From the NCBI GenBank assembly GCA_019244415.1, contig JAFASN010000006.1, forward strand, positions 1 through 64,000: 64,000 bases of DNA. The letters are read 5' to 3'. Below the pieces are notes generated by a model that was not told the origin of the DNA, did no database searches, and worked only from the letters and a program-made list of their open reading frames with translations. Origin of the DNA: Verrucomicrobiota bacterium (GTDB lineage Bacteria > Verrucomicrobiota > Verrucomicrobiia > Chthoniobacterales > UBA10450). This document shows, in pieces, positions 43,197-53,238 of the stretch (its first letter is position 1; each line of letters starts with the position of its first letter). A program made the translations under genes and the position numbers.

Positions 43197-46100
43197 CGGA
43201 AGCGGATAAGGTACTTTATCTGGCCGCGGAAATCCCCCGCTACGCCGACGTCGCCCACAAGTACAATATTGTCCGTAACCTTGAATCGCGCTGTGGCTGT
43301 TTGTTCGCTCGTCCGCTGCTCCGATGTGCCAAAGCCTACGTCGAGCCGACTGAAGAACGAGTCATTCTTCGTAGGTTGACCTTTCTTGAAGAACTTGGCG
43401 TAAAGTTGTTTCACCAGTAGCAGCGCGGCGCGGCTGGCCAGCACGTTACCGCTGCCGGTTAATTCTTCCCGCGTCGTCCCTGTCGCAAGCAGCGAGATAA
43501 TTTCCTCCTGCGGCAATGGCGGTTCGCTGGTAAAAACGGCCTCCGGCGAATTCGCCGTCCCATAGATATACGCGTGAATGGTGTAGTCCCGGATGAGTGA
43601 AGTACCGTGCAACTCGATGCGCGGATTAAGCGGATCATCTGGTGTGAAATAAAGAAAGCCGTACTGAACGGTCAGCGTACTGAACGGCAGCGTCGCGTCG
43701 AAGTTCTCCAGCCGCACCTGACCCTGCAACCCGGGTTGCAGACCGGTGCCGTTGAGCTTCATGTCGATAATCGCGTCGCCAGTGGCGAGGTTTCCATTAA
43801 TTAAAAACGGATCCTTGCTCTTGACGGTGACATCGAATTTCCAATCGCGCAGCGGCGGATCGGGAAAGGAAAGCATCGGCTGCGAGGCAGGCGGTTCCGG
43901 CGCAGGCCGGCCGGGCAGCCCGATCGGAATAATGTCGATGTTCTTCAGGAAATGACTGTTCGTCAGCGCGACGTCGCCTTTCACCAGCGCGGCCATGAAG
44001 GGACCTGTAACCCTGATGTTCGCGTCGGCGCGCGCCGTCAGCGAATCATTGCGCGCCACGAGCACGCTATCGGCCCGCAACGTCAGATCGAGGTTCGGCT
44101 CGGTCAACTTGGGGAACAGAACGCGACCGCTGAGTACGAACGGGCCGCCGGCAAGATCGCCGGCGAATTTTTCCAATGTGAGCGCGTTATCGCGAAAGAC
44201 GAGGCGGCCCTGGTAGCCGGTCAACGCCGGAAGCGTAGGATTACTGAACCGCGCGACGTTGATGTTAATATCGCCGCTGCCGCTGAAAACCGGACGCGCG
44301 ATCGTGCCGCCGATTGCCACATCCAGCGCCGCCGTGCCATCGAGCTGCTGGATCGCTGGAACAAACTGCCGCAGGAAATTCACCGAGCTGCGCGGAAGCC
44401 GCACGCCGGCCTGCACTGGCGTGTTCTCATCCAGTGAATGCGTACTCAGCAGTTTGCCAGCATCGAAAGGCATCACGGCGGTGATTGCCACCGGCTCGAT
44501 CTTTGGCTGCTTCAGTTCGCCGGCGATGTTCAATTTACCTTGCGCGGCATCGGCGCTCACCCGCAACGTCGCTGGATCGAGATTCGCGAACTTGGGATTA
44601 CGTAGCTCACGCGCGTCGACGTCGAGATGCCCATGCAGATTCGCCAGGCTGCCATCGGCCTGTACTTTCATGGTGACGAACCCGCTCGCTACCGGAGGCA
44701 GGCCGAGGTCATCGGAGATTTTTTTGAGGTCGAGATTTTCCGCCTGGAATGTCGCGGCGACATTGCCATCCGACGGAAACACCGGCGCGTCCGTCCCGAC
44801 ATTTTTCCAGATGAATGGAATGCTCACGCTGCCGACCGCGTACTTGGTCGGGCCCTGGTTGAGCTGAATTTTCGAAATCTCCAGCCGCTCGTTTTTGGCG
44901 GAGGCAATCGCCTCGAAGTCCATCCGGTCGCTGCCGATGAAAAATGTGGGCATCTCCAGGCCGGCGGGCGAATAGGTCGTGTCGATATTTGCCTGAAGCG
45001 CTTTCATGTTTCCAAGCTGACCGTGGGTCCAATTGAGCTTCAACGCTCCGTTTTGGGCGAGCCTTGCCAGTGAACCGCTCCCTTCCCAATTCAGCGTGAA
45101 CGCTCCACCGAGCGTGGTATTGTTACTCGTCGCGGCAAGCAGCGGCTTCACTGTACTCAGGTCAGCGATGTTGACGGCGAGTTTACCGGCGAAGTTCTTC
45201 TCGCCGGCAAGATCAAGCGAGCCGTGTGCGTTCACGAAATCGTGCTGGTTCAGGCTCGCTGTGAGATCGTTGAGAAAAACCCGGCTACGCCAAATGGCGC
45301 CTGCCGCACTGAGCTGCGGGACAGTCAAATTCCGCGCCTGCAATCCAGCGCCGTAAACATCGAAGGACCCATTCGCCGTCTCGCCGTTCCAGGTGACCTG
45401 CGCCCAGCCGGAAAGCGCGCCGGCGACCCTATCTGGTGACGGCTCGCTCCAGAACGCGGCGAGCTCCGGCGCGTTGATCGTCACGTCGAATTGCGCCGGT
45501 TGCCTGGTGAAATCGCTCGTGTTCGCTTGCAGCTCTGCCTTGCCCGTTGCCGAAATCGAGTTAGGGCCGCGGCTGACGCCGGCGTGCGAAATGGTGACTT
45601 TGTTGCCCTTCTGCTCGATTTGCGCGGTCACGTTATCAACTGCGAAAGCGCCCTGGTGCGGAGCAGTGATGATCACACCGGCATTCATTTGTACTCCGTC
45701 GAACCACGGCAAGTCCCGGCCGCTCGTTCGCAATTCTTTCGTGCACGAAACGGTCGCATCGAGCTTCTCCAATCCAGCGTCGCCGCTGCGCAGCGCCCCC
45801 GAGGAAATCTTGAGATCGGCCGCGAGTCGATCCTGATGCACATCGATCACGCCGTTCACCTGGGCTTGGCCAATCACCGGCTGCGGCATCCCTGCGGTGA
45901 TCGCCTGCAAATCCAGGTCGTTACTTGTGATCTCAAAATGCGCCGGGCTGCGACCGAGATTACGAGCATCAGCGGGAAGTTGAATTTCGCCCCGGGCCTG
46001 CAATGCGCTGCTGGCGCGCACGAGCTCGACAGGTTGCAGCGCCGCGACGCCATCATGTGCCGAGATCCGCGCCGCGATGCGATCAAACGTGATGCCGTTC

Positions 46101-47056
46101 ACCTGCAAATCGCGCACGAGTACATCGCCCGCGCTCTTCCATGTCTTGGGCGAGCTGAGCAGACCGGAGAAATCGAGCGCGAGGTTTTCAATCAGCGCGT
46201 TTGTGCTCTCCTCGCCGATGCCGAATTGCCGGAGTGATGCGAGCGCCAACTGCTGTACTTTTGTTTGAGCGACGACCCGCAGTGAGCGCGCTTCCTCACG
46301 CAAGTCGCCCTGCGCATGAACCGCGCCGCCGCTAAGTACAACATCGATGCCGAACCCGAGCCGGTGCGCGCTGATCTGCGAGGCATCGACATTCAACAAC
46401 GCAAGCTTGGTCTGCTCATTCAGCGCGACATTCCGCAAGACCAGATTGCGATTTTCATAACTCGTGGTGCCCGCGATACCCGACCACGATCGCCCCGAGG
46501 CCAACTGCACCTGGCCAATCCGCAGCTCGCCCGGCGCACTCGGGTTCAGGTCGAGATTGAGGTCACGAATGATCAAGTCCCGTGGCTGATCACGCACGGT
46601 TACGTTCACATTCTCGAGACGCGCGCGCTTCGGGAAAATGCCCGGGAGCGACACCTTCTCGTTCGGCGGGGGCGAAGGTTTTACCGTCGGCTTTGGGTTA
46701 ATCACGACCGTAGTGTTTCGCACGTCCAGCGCATCGAGTACGTCTGCCTCGCGACCGCGCAATACCGCGAGCAAGTTGTACTCAGCGCGAACGTAATCTG
46801 CGTCCGCCGCTTGCACCGCCGCGTTGGGCTTTAAGGGCGTGACGTGCAGGTTACGAATCGTTAGTGCGTTCCAGACATTGCCTTCGACCCGGAAATCCAC
46901 CTTTAAGTCCTGTTTCGCCGCGACTCGTACTCCGACGAAATGGACGGCGCTTAGCAACAGCGGCCGGTGAAAGACAAAGAGCAGCGCAAGGATGACGCCG
47001 ATCGATCCGCAAACGACGCGCCTGCGCCTGCTTCTACTGGTGAGTTGTTCCGCCAC
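43193..47056 (-). CDS. tamB: TamB-like (DUF490) translocation and assembly protein
   Basis: 1287 residues. Single N-terminal membrane helix (about 16-36) and a very long beta-rich, repetitive body ending with the conserved C-terminal TamB domain: PLNPRIELHGTSLIRDYTIHAYIYGTANSPEAVFTSEPPLPQEEIISLLATG (split around residues 1165-1215) and NIVLVGDVGVAGDFRGQIKYLIRFR at the end. TamB-like proteins span the periplasm as a hydrophobic groove for lipid transfer and link to TamA. The 4-base overlap with tamA supports a functional pair. Confidence 0.9.
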   Translation of the reverse strand: MAEQLTSRSRRRRVVCGSIGVILALLFVFHRPLLLSAVHFVGVRVAAKQDLKVDFRVEGNVWNALTIRNLHVTPLKPNAAVQAADADYVRAEYNLLAVLRGREADVLDALDVRNTTVVINPKPTVKPSPPPNEKVSLPGIFPKRARLENVNVTVRDQPRDLIIRDLNLDLNPSAPGELRIGQVQLASGRSWSGIAGTTSYENRNLVLRNVALNEQTKLALLNVDASQISAHRLGFGIDVVLSGGAVHAQGDLREEARSLRVVAQTKVQQLALASLRQFGIGEESTNALIENLALDFSGLLSSPKTWKSAGDVLVRDLQVNGITFDRIAARISAHDGVAALQPVELVRASSALQARGEIQLPADARNLGRSPAHFEITSNDLDLQAITAGMPQPVIGQAQVNGVIDVHQDRLAADLKISSGALRSGDAGLEKLDATVSCTKELRTSGRDLPWFDGVQMNAGVIITAPHQGAFAVDNVTAQIEQKGNKVTISHAGVSRGPNSISATGKAELQANTSDFTRQPAQFDVTINAPELAAFWSEPSPDRVAGALSGWAQVTWNGETANGSFDVYGAGLQARNLTVPQLSAAGAIWRSRVFLNDLTASLNQHDFVNAHGSLDLAGEKNFAGKLAVNIADLSTVKPLLAATSNNTTLGGAFTLNWEGSGSLARLAQNGALKLNWTHGQLGNMKALQANIDTTYSPAGLEMPTFFIGSDRMDFEAIASAKNERLEISKIQLNQGPTKYAVGSVSIPFIWKNVGTDAPVFPSDGNVAATFQAENLDLKKISDDLGLPPVASGFVTMKVQADGSLANLHGHLDVDARELRNPKFANLDPATLRVSADAAQGKLNIAGELKQPKIEPVAITAVMPFDAGKLLSTHSLDENTPVQAGVRLPRSSVNFLRQFVPAIQQLDGTAALDVAIGGTIARPVFSGSGDININVARFSNPTLPALTGYQGRLVFRDNALTLEKFAGDLAGGPFVLSGRVLFPKLTEPNLDLTLRADSVLVARNDSLTARADANIRVTGPFMAALVKGDVALTNSHFLKNIDIIPIGLPGRPAPEPPASQPMLSFPDPPLRDWKFDVTVKSKDPFLINGNLATGDAIIDMKLNGTGLQPGLQGQVRLENFDATLPFSTLTVQYGFLYFTPDDPLNPRIELHGTSLIRDYTIHAYIYGTANSPEAVFTSEPPLPQEEIISLLATGTTREELTGSGNVLASRAALLLVKQLYAKFFKKGQPTKNDSFFSRLDVGFGTSEQRTSEQTATARFKVTDNIVLVGDVGVAGDFRGQIKYLIRFR

Positions 47057-47144
47057 GAGCGTGTTACCGTAAGGACGAGCCGCTAAAGAGCAACGCTTAG
47101 TCTCAGCTCTTTACGCGTTTCGCTCCTCAAAGTACAACACCGCC

Positions 47145-49112
47145 ATGCTCGATTTGGCCTCGGCCCTTAAGCAGCACTTCGGTCACGAGCAGTTCCGCCC
47201 GCTCCAGCGCGAGATCATTAACGATGCCCTTAACGGACGCGATGTCTTTGCCGTTCTGCCCACTGGCGGCGGCAAATCGCTTTGCTTTCAATTGCCCGCC
47301 CTTTTGCGCGACGGTCTTACCATCGTTGTCTCGCCCTTAATCGCTTTGATGAAAGACCAGGTCGACGCCCTTCGCACCGCCGGCATCTCCGCTACTTTCC
47401 TTAATTCGTCGCTTGATCGCAGCGAAGCAGCAGAACGATTCCGCCTCCTCAACCGTGGCGAATATCGCCTGCTCTACCTGGCTCCCGAACGCCTCATGCT
47501 CGACGGCTTTCTCGACGCGGCGCTGAATTGGAATATCACGCAGTTCGCCATCGATGAAGCGCATTGCATCAGCGAATGGGGCCACGATTTCCGCCCTGAG
47601 TACCGCGATTTGAAGAAGCTTCGAGCGCGATTCCCTGGTGTGCCCATCATGGCGCTTACCGCCACCGCGACCGAGCGCGTGCGGCACGACATCCTCAAGC
47701 AATTAAAGTTGCGCGAGCCGAGCTGTTACGTCGCCAGCTTCAACCGCCCGAATCTTACCTACCGCGTCGCGCCGAAAACCGCCGCCTACAGACAGACGCT
47801 CGAGTTCATTCGCACGCGACCAGGCGAGAGCGGCATTGTTTATTGCGCAAGCAGGAGAACGGCCGAGACGCTCGCGCAAAAACTGACAAAAGATGGGATC
47901 AGCGCGCAGGCTTACCACGCCGGATTGCAGGCGCATGAACGCACCCGCAGCCAGGAAATGTTTCTGCGCGACGACGCGCGCGTGGTCACGGCAACGATTG
48001 CGTTCGGCATGGGCATTAACAAACCGAACGTCCGTTTCGTTGTTCACTATGATTTGCCGAAGAACATCGAGGGATATTACCAGGAAACGGGACGCGCCGG
48101 CCGCGATGGGCTCCCGGGCGAGTGCCTGCTGCTGTTCAACGCCGGCGACGTCGCCAAGCAGCTTCGTTTTCTCGATGAAAAGCCGCCGCGCGAGCAGGAA
48201 ATCGCGCGCGCGCAACTGCGTGAAATGGTGAGCTACGCCGAGACGCGCGACTGCCGCCGCGCCACGCTCCTGCGGTACTTCGGCGAGGAATTCGGCGCGA
48301 CCAGCTGCGATAACTGCGACAACTGCCTCGAGCCCCGCGACACGTTTGATGGTACTATTCCCGCGCAAAAATTCCTCTCGTGCGTGCATCGGGTGCGGGA
48401 AAGAAGCGGGTTCAGCTTCGGCATCAACCACATCATTGCCGTGCTGACCGGCGCTGACACAGAAGCGGTTCGCCTGCGGGGACACAACGAACTTTCCACT
48501 TACCGCATCGGCCGAGAAATCTCCCGCACAGCATGGCAGGCGATTGGGCGCGAGCTAACGAGACTCGGATTGATCGCGGTCGATCCCGGTAAATTCAGCA
48601 CCGTCGAACTAACTCCGGCCGGTCGTGAAGCACTGAAATCGCGCAGGACAATCATGCTCACCAAGCTGGCAGACCCTCTGGAAAAACCAGCTCGAGCTCG
48701 CGCCGGACAAATCAACTGTGACGAAGAACTATTCGAGCGGCTCCGCGTGCTGCGCCGCCGCCTGGCTGATGAGCGAGACGTGCCGGCCTACGTCATCTTT
48801 TCCGACGTCTCATTGCGCGAGATGGCGCGCAGCTATCCCACGCAAGTTGCTGACTTCGCCAGGATCCCTGGAGTTGGTCAGCAAAAGCTGAAGCAATTCG
48901 GCGAGATCTTTGTGGCCGAGATTACCAGCTTTCTGTCTGATCATCCGCACACCATCGGTAGCCCAGCTGAATCCTCGGAACCTCACAATGATACGCCGGC
49001 TCCTGGTTTACACCTTACTGCTTCTCGGCGGGATCGTGCTCGCCTGGCCTTTCATCTGGCTCGTTGCCACTTCGGTGAAAACGGAGCGCGAGTTGTTCGT
49101 GGGGCGCAATAG
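47145..49112 (+). CDS. recQ: RecQ-family ATP-dependent DNA helicase
   Basis: 655 residues. Helicase motifs: GGGKSLCFQLP with Lys44, DEAHCISEWGHDFRPEYRDL, TATERVRHDI, and QETGRAGRDGLPGECLL. RecQ zinc-binding region CRRATLLRYFGEEFGATSCDNCDNC, an RQC winged helix, and an HRDC domain (LFERLRVLRRRLADERDVPAYVIFSD). Unwinds DNA in recombinational repair. The last 40-50 residues after HRDC are not family-like and overlap the next gene by 125 bases, which is unusual. Confidence 0.93.
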   Translation: MLDLASALKQHFGHEQFRPLQREIINDALNGRDVFAVLPTGGGKSLCFQLPALLRDGLTIVVSPLIALMKDQVDALRTAGISATFLNSSLDRSEAAERFRLLNRGEYRLLYLAPERLMLDGFLDAALNWNITQFAIDEAHCISEWGHDFRPEYRDLKKLRARFPGVPIMALTATATERVRHDILKQLKLREPSCYVASFNRPNLTYRVAPKTAAYRQTLEFIRTRPGESGIVYCASRRTAETLAQKLTKDGISAQAYHAGLQAHERTRSQEMFLRDDARVVTATIAFGMGINKPNVRFVVHYDLPKNIEGYYQETGRAGRDGLPGECLLLFNAGDVAKQLRFLDEKPPREQEIARAQLREMVSYAETRDCRRATLLRYFGEEFGATSCDNCDNCLEPRDTFDGTIPAQKFLSCVHRVRERSGFSFGINHIIAVLTGADTEAVRLRGHNELSTYRIGREISRTAWQAIGRELTRLGLIAVDPGKFSTVELTPAGREALKSRRTIMLTKLADPLEKPARARAGQINCDEELFERLRVLRRRLADERDVPAYVIFSDVSLREMARSYPTQVADFARIPGVGQQKLKQFGEIFVAEITSFLSDHPHTIGSPAESSEPHNDTPAPGLHLTASRRDRARLAFHLARCHFGENGARVVRGAQ

Positions 49113-50367
49113 TCTGTTGCCGCAACTGCCTCATCCCAGGCTTAAATCACCTTACGCTGTCACCGCCCGGGGAGAACTACAGCGTGCCCTTCGTCTTGGG
49201 CAGCTTCGCGCCGACTCAACTGATCTTCAAACCGATCAGCTTCTATCGGGTGATGCTGCGGCCACAGGTTGGACGATCACTGGCCCAGGCCAGCTTGTGC
49301 GGCAGGCAGATTTCGCGGAGCTACAGTACAATTTCCAGTCGGCTGCCACGGTAACACTATCGCGATCGTTCATGACTACTTTCCCGCTGGAACGGCTGCG
49401 GCGAATCCAGCTGTACTTTCAGCCGGATGATACCTGGCATCGGTTGACTGTAAGGTTGGAAAAGCTCGGCCGAAGCTTCAAGGCGGAGCAACCGGTCTAT
49501 CTTGCCGACTACAACTGGCAAATGGAAACGTGGGAGCAACAGCCGCCGAGTAGTCCAACCAGCATCAAGACCTGGATAATGTTAAAGCCTGACGGTACTT
49601 CAGACATACGCGGGCCTAACGAGCTAAAGATCACGGTCGAGCTACACCGTAGCAGCTTCGTGCGCGCGTGTCTGGCGAAGGTCTGGCGCAACTATCAACT
49701 TACTCTCGATTACATTCCGTTTTGGCGATATGTCGGGACCAGCTTGTTTCTGGTCATCCTTAACCTGGCGGGCGCTCTTTTTAGCTGTTCATTCGCGGCT
49801 TACGCGTTTGCGCGCCTGCAATGGCCTGGCCGATCGGTCGCATTCGCCGCGCTGCTCGCGACCATGATGCTCCCGGTGCAGGTAACAATGATCCCGCAGT
49901 TCCTGATCATGCAGAAGCTCGGATGGTATAACACGCTTAAGCCACTCTGGGTACTCAGCTTCTTTGGCTCAGGGTTCAGCATCTTCCTACTCCGGCAATT
50001 TCTGAAAGGCGGCCCGCGTGATTTGGAGGACGCGGCGCGCCTGGATGGCTGCGGCTACCTCCGTATCTACTGGTACGTTATCCTGCCCCTGGTCCGCCCT
50101 GCTCTGGCTGTGGTAGCTATCTTTACCTTTCTCGCCACCTGGAACGAATTCATGATGCCGCTTATCTACTTAAACGACCAGCGGCTTTATCCCCTTTCCT
50201 TTGGCCTCTACGCGTTTCAGGTGCAATCGCTCCAGCCGGGCACGACGGCGGGCATTGGTATGCTGATGGCCGGCTCTCTCTTGATGATGTTCCCGGTCAT
50301 AGCCATCTTCTTCTTCGCGCAACGCTACTTCCTGCAAGGCATCACTTTGACCGGCATAAAAGGCTAA
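48988..50367 (+). CDS. Carbohydrate ABC transporter permease (MalG family) with large inserted domain
   Basis: 459 residues from the ATG at 48988, versus 270-300 usual. Membrane helix 1 at residues 5-27, ending LVATSVK. A beta-rich segment of about 170-200 residues (TGWTITGPGQLVRQADFAEL, LRRIQLYFQPDDTWHRLTVRLEKLG) is inserted before NYQLTLDYIPFWRYVGTSLF, where the regular MalG core resumes. The core has the EAA motif DLEDAARLDGCGYLRIYWYVILPLVRPAL. Predicted inner-membrane half of a sugar importer, but no partner permease, binding protein or ATPase is nearby. Starts inside recQ. Confidence 0.87.
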   Translation: MIRRLLVYTLLLLGGIVLAWPFIWLVATSVKTERELFVGRNSLLPQLPHPRLKSPYAVTARGELQRALRLGQLRADSTDLQTDQLLSGDAAATGWTITGPGQLVRQADFAELQYNFQSAATVTLSRSFMTTFPLERLRRIQLYFQPDDTWHRLTVRLEKLGRSFKAEQPVYLADYNWQMETWEQQPPSSPTSIKTWIMLKPDGTSDIRGPNELKITVELHRSSFVRACLAKVWRNYQLTLDYIPFWRYVGTSLFLVILNLAGALFSCSFAAYAFARLQWPGRSVAFAALLATMMLPVQVTMIPQFLIMQKLGWYNTLKPLWVLSFFGSGFSIFLLRQFLKGGPRDLEDAARLDGCGYLRIYWYVILPLVRPALAVVAIFTFLATWNEFMMPLIYLNDQRLYPLSFGLYAFQVQSLQPGTTAGIGMLMAGSLLMMFPVIAIFFFAQRYFLQGITLTGIKG

Positions 50368-50903
50368 CGACACTCAAGTAGCTTAATTAAGGACGCGCGG
50401 CTGAGCGGCAGCTTGCCAAACAGATTGCCGAGCGCGCTCGCCGCATTCCCAACTCCTGGGTGGCCGACGCCCGTGATGCGCGCAAGCTCGTTCTCGAAGT
50501 ACGTGATCGCGCGCACATCAGGTTCCGAGCGGTCGAGAAAACCGAAGGCGCGCTGAAGTAAGGCGAAGATTTCCGGCTCGTGGTGTTCCCTCTCGGTGCA
50601 AAGCTCGATGAGCTCGACGAAATAGGCTGCCGCTTGTGTCCGCACATGGCTGCTCCGGATTCCGGCGAACGGGTTGGCGACAATGACTTCGCGCAAAGTG
50701 TGCAGGGGCGACTTCCTGCTCAGTGCGATCGAAATCTCCGCCTCGAAGAACAGGTCGAGCCGGCCTCGGAATGGGCTGTTCGCACGGCGCGCACCGCGCG
50801 CGACCGTCTGAATGACGCCCAGCGACTCGGTGCACCACGAGATGATTGAGCTCGTGTCGCTCAGCCGCCGTTTGCGCAACAGAATGCCGCGCGTGGTTTC
50901 CAC
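50364..50903 (-). CDS. recO: DNA repair protein RecO (short form)
   Basis: 179 residues; most RecO proteins have 220-250. N-terminal OB fold is recognisable (TRGILLRKRRLSDTSSIISWCTESLGVIQTVARGARRANSPFRGRLDLFFEAEI), followed by a helical region (RTQAAAYFVELIELCTEREHHEPEIFALLQRAF). No zinc-finger cysteines are seen and the C-terminus is truncated relative to the E. coli type. RecO promotes RecA loading with RecR. Convergent with, and overlapping by 4 bases, the permease gene. Confidence 0.8.
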   Translation of the reverse strand: METTRGILLRKRRLSDTSSIISWCTESLGVIQTVARGARRANSPFRGRLDLFFEAEISIALSRKSPLHTLREVIVANPFAGIRSSHVRTQAAAYFVELIELCTEREHHEPEIFALLQRAFGFLDRSEPDVRAITYFENELARITGVGHPGVGNAASALGNLFGKLPLSRASLIKLLECR

Positions 50904-50966
50904 CGCGAAACGTAATTCGGCCGCGCCGCAGTTGCAGTTCTTTTTTCGCCGTCGCAGCTTCGCGAG

Positions 50967-51890
50967 ATGAAAACGCGCAGAATCGGGTCGCTGGCAGTTT
51001 CGGTAGTCGGGTTGGGTTGCAATAATTTTGGGTGGCGCATCGACGCGAGCGCAACGGAAGCTGTCATCGACGCAGCGATTGCAGCCGGGGTAAACTTTCT
51101 CGATACCGCTGATCGTTACGGGAAGGGACTGAGCGAAGAATTCCTCGGACGCGCGCTGAAAGGCCGGCGTGATGAAGTACTCATTGCCACGAAGTTCGGC
51201 ATGGAAGTGGGACCGGGCCAGAGCGGGGCGTCACCGAAGTACGTGCGCGAGGCGATCGAGGCCAGCTTGCGACGTCTCCGAACGGACCGCATCGACCTTT
51301 ACCAGATTCATCAGCCTGACCCGCACACACCGATTGGCGAGACGCTTGGCGCGCTGGACGAGCTCGTCCGCGCCGGCAAAGTACGCGAGATCGGTTGCTC
51401 GAATTTCTCCCCCGCGCAATTGCGCGAAGCGGAATCAGTAGCGAAGAGCGGCACGCGTTTCGTCAGCGTGCAAAACGAGTTCAGTTTGTTTCATCGCGCA
51501 CCGGAAACCGATGGTGTACTCAAGGAGTGCGAATCGCGCCGGATCGCATTTCTGCCGTACTTCCCGCTCGCGAACGGCCTGCTCACGGGAAAGTACCGGC
51601 CCGGGAAAGGCATCCCGAACGGAAGCCGGGCCGCTGAAGGATTCGGCCCAAAAGTGTTCACCCAGGAAAATCTCGAGACAGTCGCTGCGCTCAACCATTT
51701 CGCCGAGGGACAAGGCCACACCCTCCTTGAGCTTGCCTTTGCCTGGTTGCTGGCGCATCAGCCGGTCGCTTCCGTCATCGCCGGAGCAAGTAAGCCGGAG
51801 CAAATCCGCGCCAATGCAGCCGCTGCTGACTGGCAGCTTACGCGCGATGATCTGGCGGAAATCGACAGCATCATGCAAGCGGAGCGCTGA
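50967..51890 (+). CDS. Aldo/keto reductase
   Basis: 307 residues forming a TIM barrel. Catalytic tetrad visible: Asp in FLDTADRYGKG with Tyr52-region, Lys in IATKFG and His in YQIHQPDP. NADPH-binding end SVIAGASKPEQIRANA is present. Substrate unknown; these enzymes reduce carbonyls to alcohols. It is divergent from recO (63 bases) and 27 bases before the MFS gene. Confidence 0.92.
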   Translation: MKTRRIGSLAVSVVGLGCNNFGWRIDASATEAVIDAAIAAGVNFLDTADRYGKGLSEEFLGRALKGRRDEVLIATKFGMEVGPGQSGASPKYVREAIEASLRRLRTDRIDLYQIHQPDPHTPIGETLGALDELVRAGKVREIGCSNFSPAQLREAESVAKSGTRFVSVQNEFSLFHRAPETDGVLKECESRRIAFLPYFPLANGLLTGKYRPGKGIPNGSRAAEGFGPKVFTQENLETVAALNHFAEGQGHTLLELAFAWLLAHQPVASVIAGASKPEQIRANAAAADWQLTRDDLAEIDSIMQAER

Positions 51891-51917
51891 ACGCCAGATC
51901 TGTCCGCACTGCCCGTC

Positions 51918-53216
51918 ATGTCCACCACTCAGACCGCGCGGATTCCAGAAGACGTCAGTGGCCGTCCGCGGCGACAGCCGGTAGGAGACGTTAGCTGGCG
52001 GCGAACCTTTCGCGCGCTGCGGCACCGCAATTACCGGCTTTTCTTTTACGGCCAGCTGATCTCGCTGATCGGCACCTGGATGCAAACCACCGCGCTGAGC
52101 TGGTTCGTTTATCAAACCACCGGATCAAAAATCCTTCTCGGTCTCGTCTCCGCCGCCGGTTCCGCGCCGATGATGTTGTTCTCCATCTGGGCCGGCTCGC
52201 TCGCCGATATTCACCCAAAACGCACCATCCTTGTCTTCACCCAAGCAGGGCAAATGCTCTGCGCGTTCATCCTCTCCATCGCTGTCTGGGAACATTTCGC
52301 CACGCCGAACTTCATCCTGCTCGTGAGCGCGCTTAATGGAATCGCCATGGGCTTCGACATGCCCGCGCGGCAGGCATTCACCGTCGAGATGACCAGCCGC
52401 GACGATTTACTCAATGCCATTTCGCTCAACAGCTCCATCTTCCACGGCGCGCGCGTACTCGGTCCCGCGCTGGCAGGGTTTTTGGTCGCGGCGATTGGAG
52501 TTGCGCTTTGTTTGTTTTTAAACGCCGTAAGTTTTATCGCAGTGATCGCCGGTCTTCTCATGATGCGATTGCCCGCGCATCAACGGCCGCACGAAGAAGT
52601 GTCCGTGACCGAGCACGCCTGGAGCGGCATTCGTTATTGCACGACAAACGCGCGCGTTCGCTTGATCCTGCTTCTGTTTTTGGCGGTCGGCGTTTTCGGC
52701 TGGTCGTACTCAGTGTTGATGCCGGCTTTTGCCCATGACATCCTCCGCGCCGGCCCAAACGGCTACGGTGTGCTGATGGCCGCCGGCGGCGCGGGGGCGT
52801 TTGTTGGCGCACTCATTGTGGCGACATGGGGCCACGCAGTCGCGCCGCGCAAGCTTGCTCTCGGCGGAGTGTACTTATTTTCGTTAGCTCTGCTCGTATT
52901 CGCCTTTAGCCGAAGCTTCTATTTCAGCCTTGTGCCGCTTTTCCTCGCCGGCTTCGGCATGCTTCTCTTCTTTTCCACGTCCAATACCGCAGTGCAGACG
53001 ATTGTCCCGGATGAGATGCGCGGACGTGTGATGGGTGTCTGGTCGCTCTTTTTCGGCGCAATGATCCCGCTCGGGAGCATCGAAGCTGGCGCGCTGGCGC
53101 ATTGGCTCGGCACGCCGATCACCCTCGCCACCGGAGCGATCGTGTGCGCCGCGGCGGCGATCATCGCCCGCCTCGTTATCAGCCGGCGCGAGAGGACCAC
53201 CGGAAAAGTAGCATGA
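51918..53216 (+). CDS. MFS exporter (EntS/MFS_3-like)
   Basis: 432 residues with about 12 membrane helices beginning after FRALRHRNYRLFFYGQLISLIGTWMQTTALSWFVYQTTGS, the MFS_3 signature. The cytoplasmic motif A region LADIHPKRTIL and the central loop before residue 220 are recognisable. Relatives export siderophores or drugs. No siderophore genes nearby, so the cargo is unknown. A mutarotase-like gene follows after 22 bases. Confidence 0.9.
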   Translation: MSTTQTARIPEDVSGRPRRQPVGDVSWRRTFRALRHRNYRLFFYGQLISLIGTWMQTTALSWFVYQTTGSKILLGLVSAAGSAPMMLFSIWAGSLADIHPKRTILVFTQAGQMLCAFILSIAVWEHFATPNFILLVSALNGIAMGFDMPARQAFTVEMTSRDDLLNAISLNSSIFHGARVLGPALAGFLVAAIGVALCLFLNAVSFIAVIAGLLMMRLPAHQRPHEEVSVTEHAWSGIRYCTTNARVRLILLLFLAVGVFGWSYSVLMPAFAHDILRAGPNGYGVLMAAGGAGAFVGALIVATWGHAVAPRKLALGGVYLFSLALLVFAFSRSFYFSLVPLFLAGFGMLLFFSTSNTAVQTIVPDEMRGRVMGVWSLFFGAMIPLGSIEAGALAHWLGTPITLATGAIVCAAAAIIARLVISRRERTTGKVA

Positions 53217-53238
53217 GTCAGCCGAGTACCTACAGACC

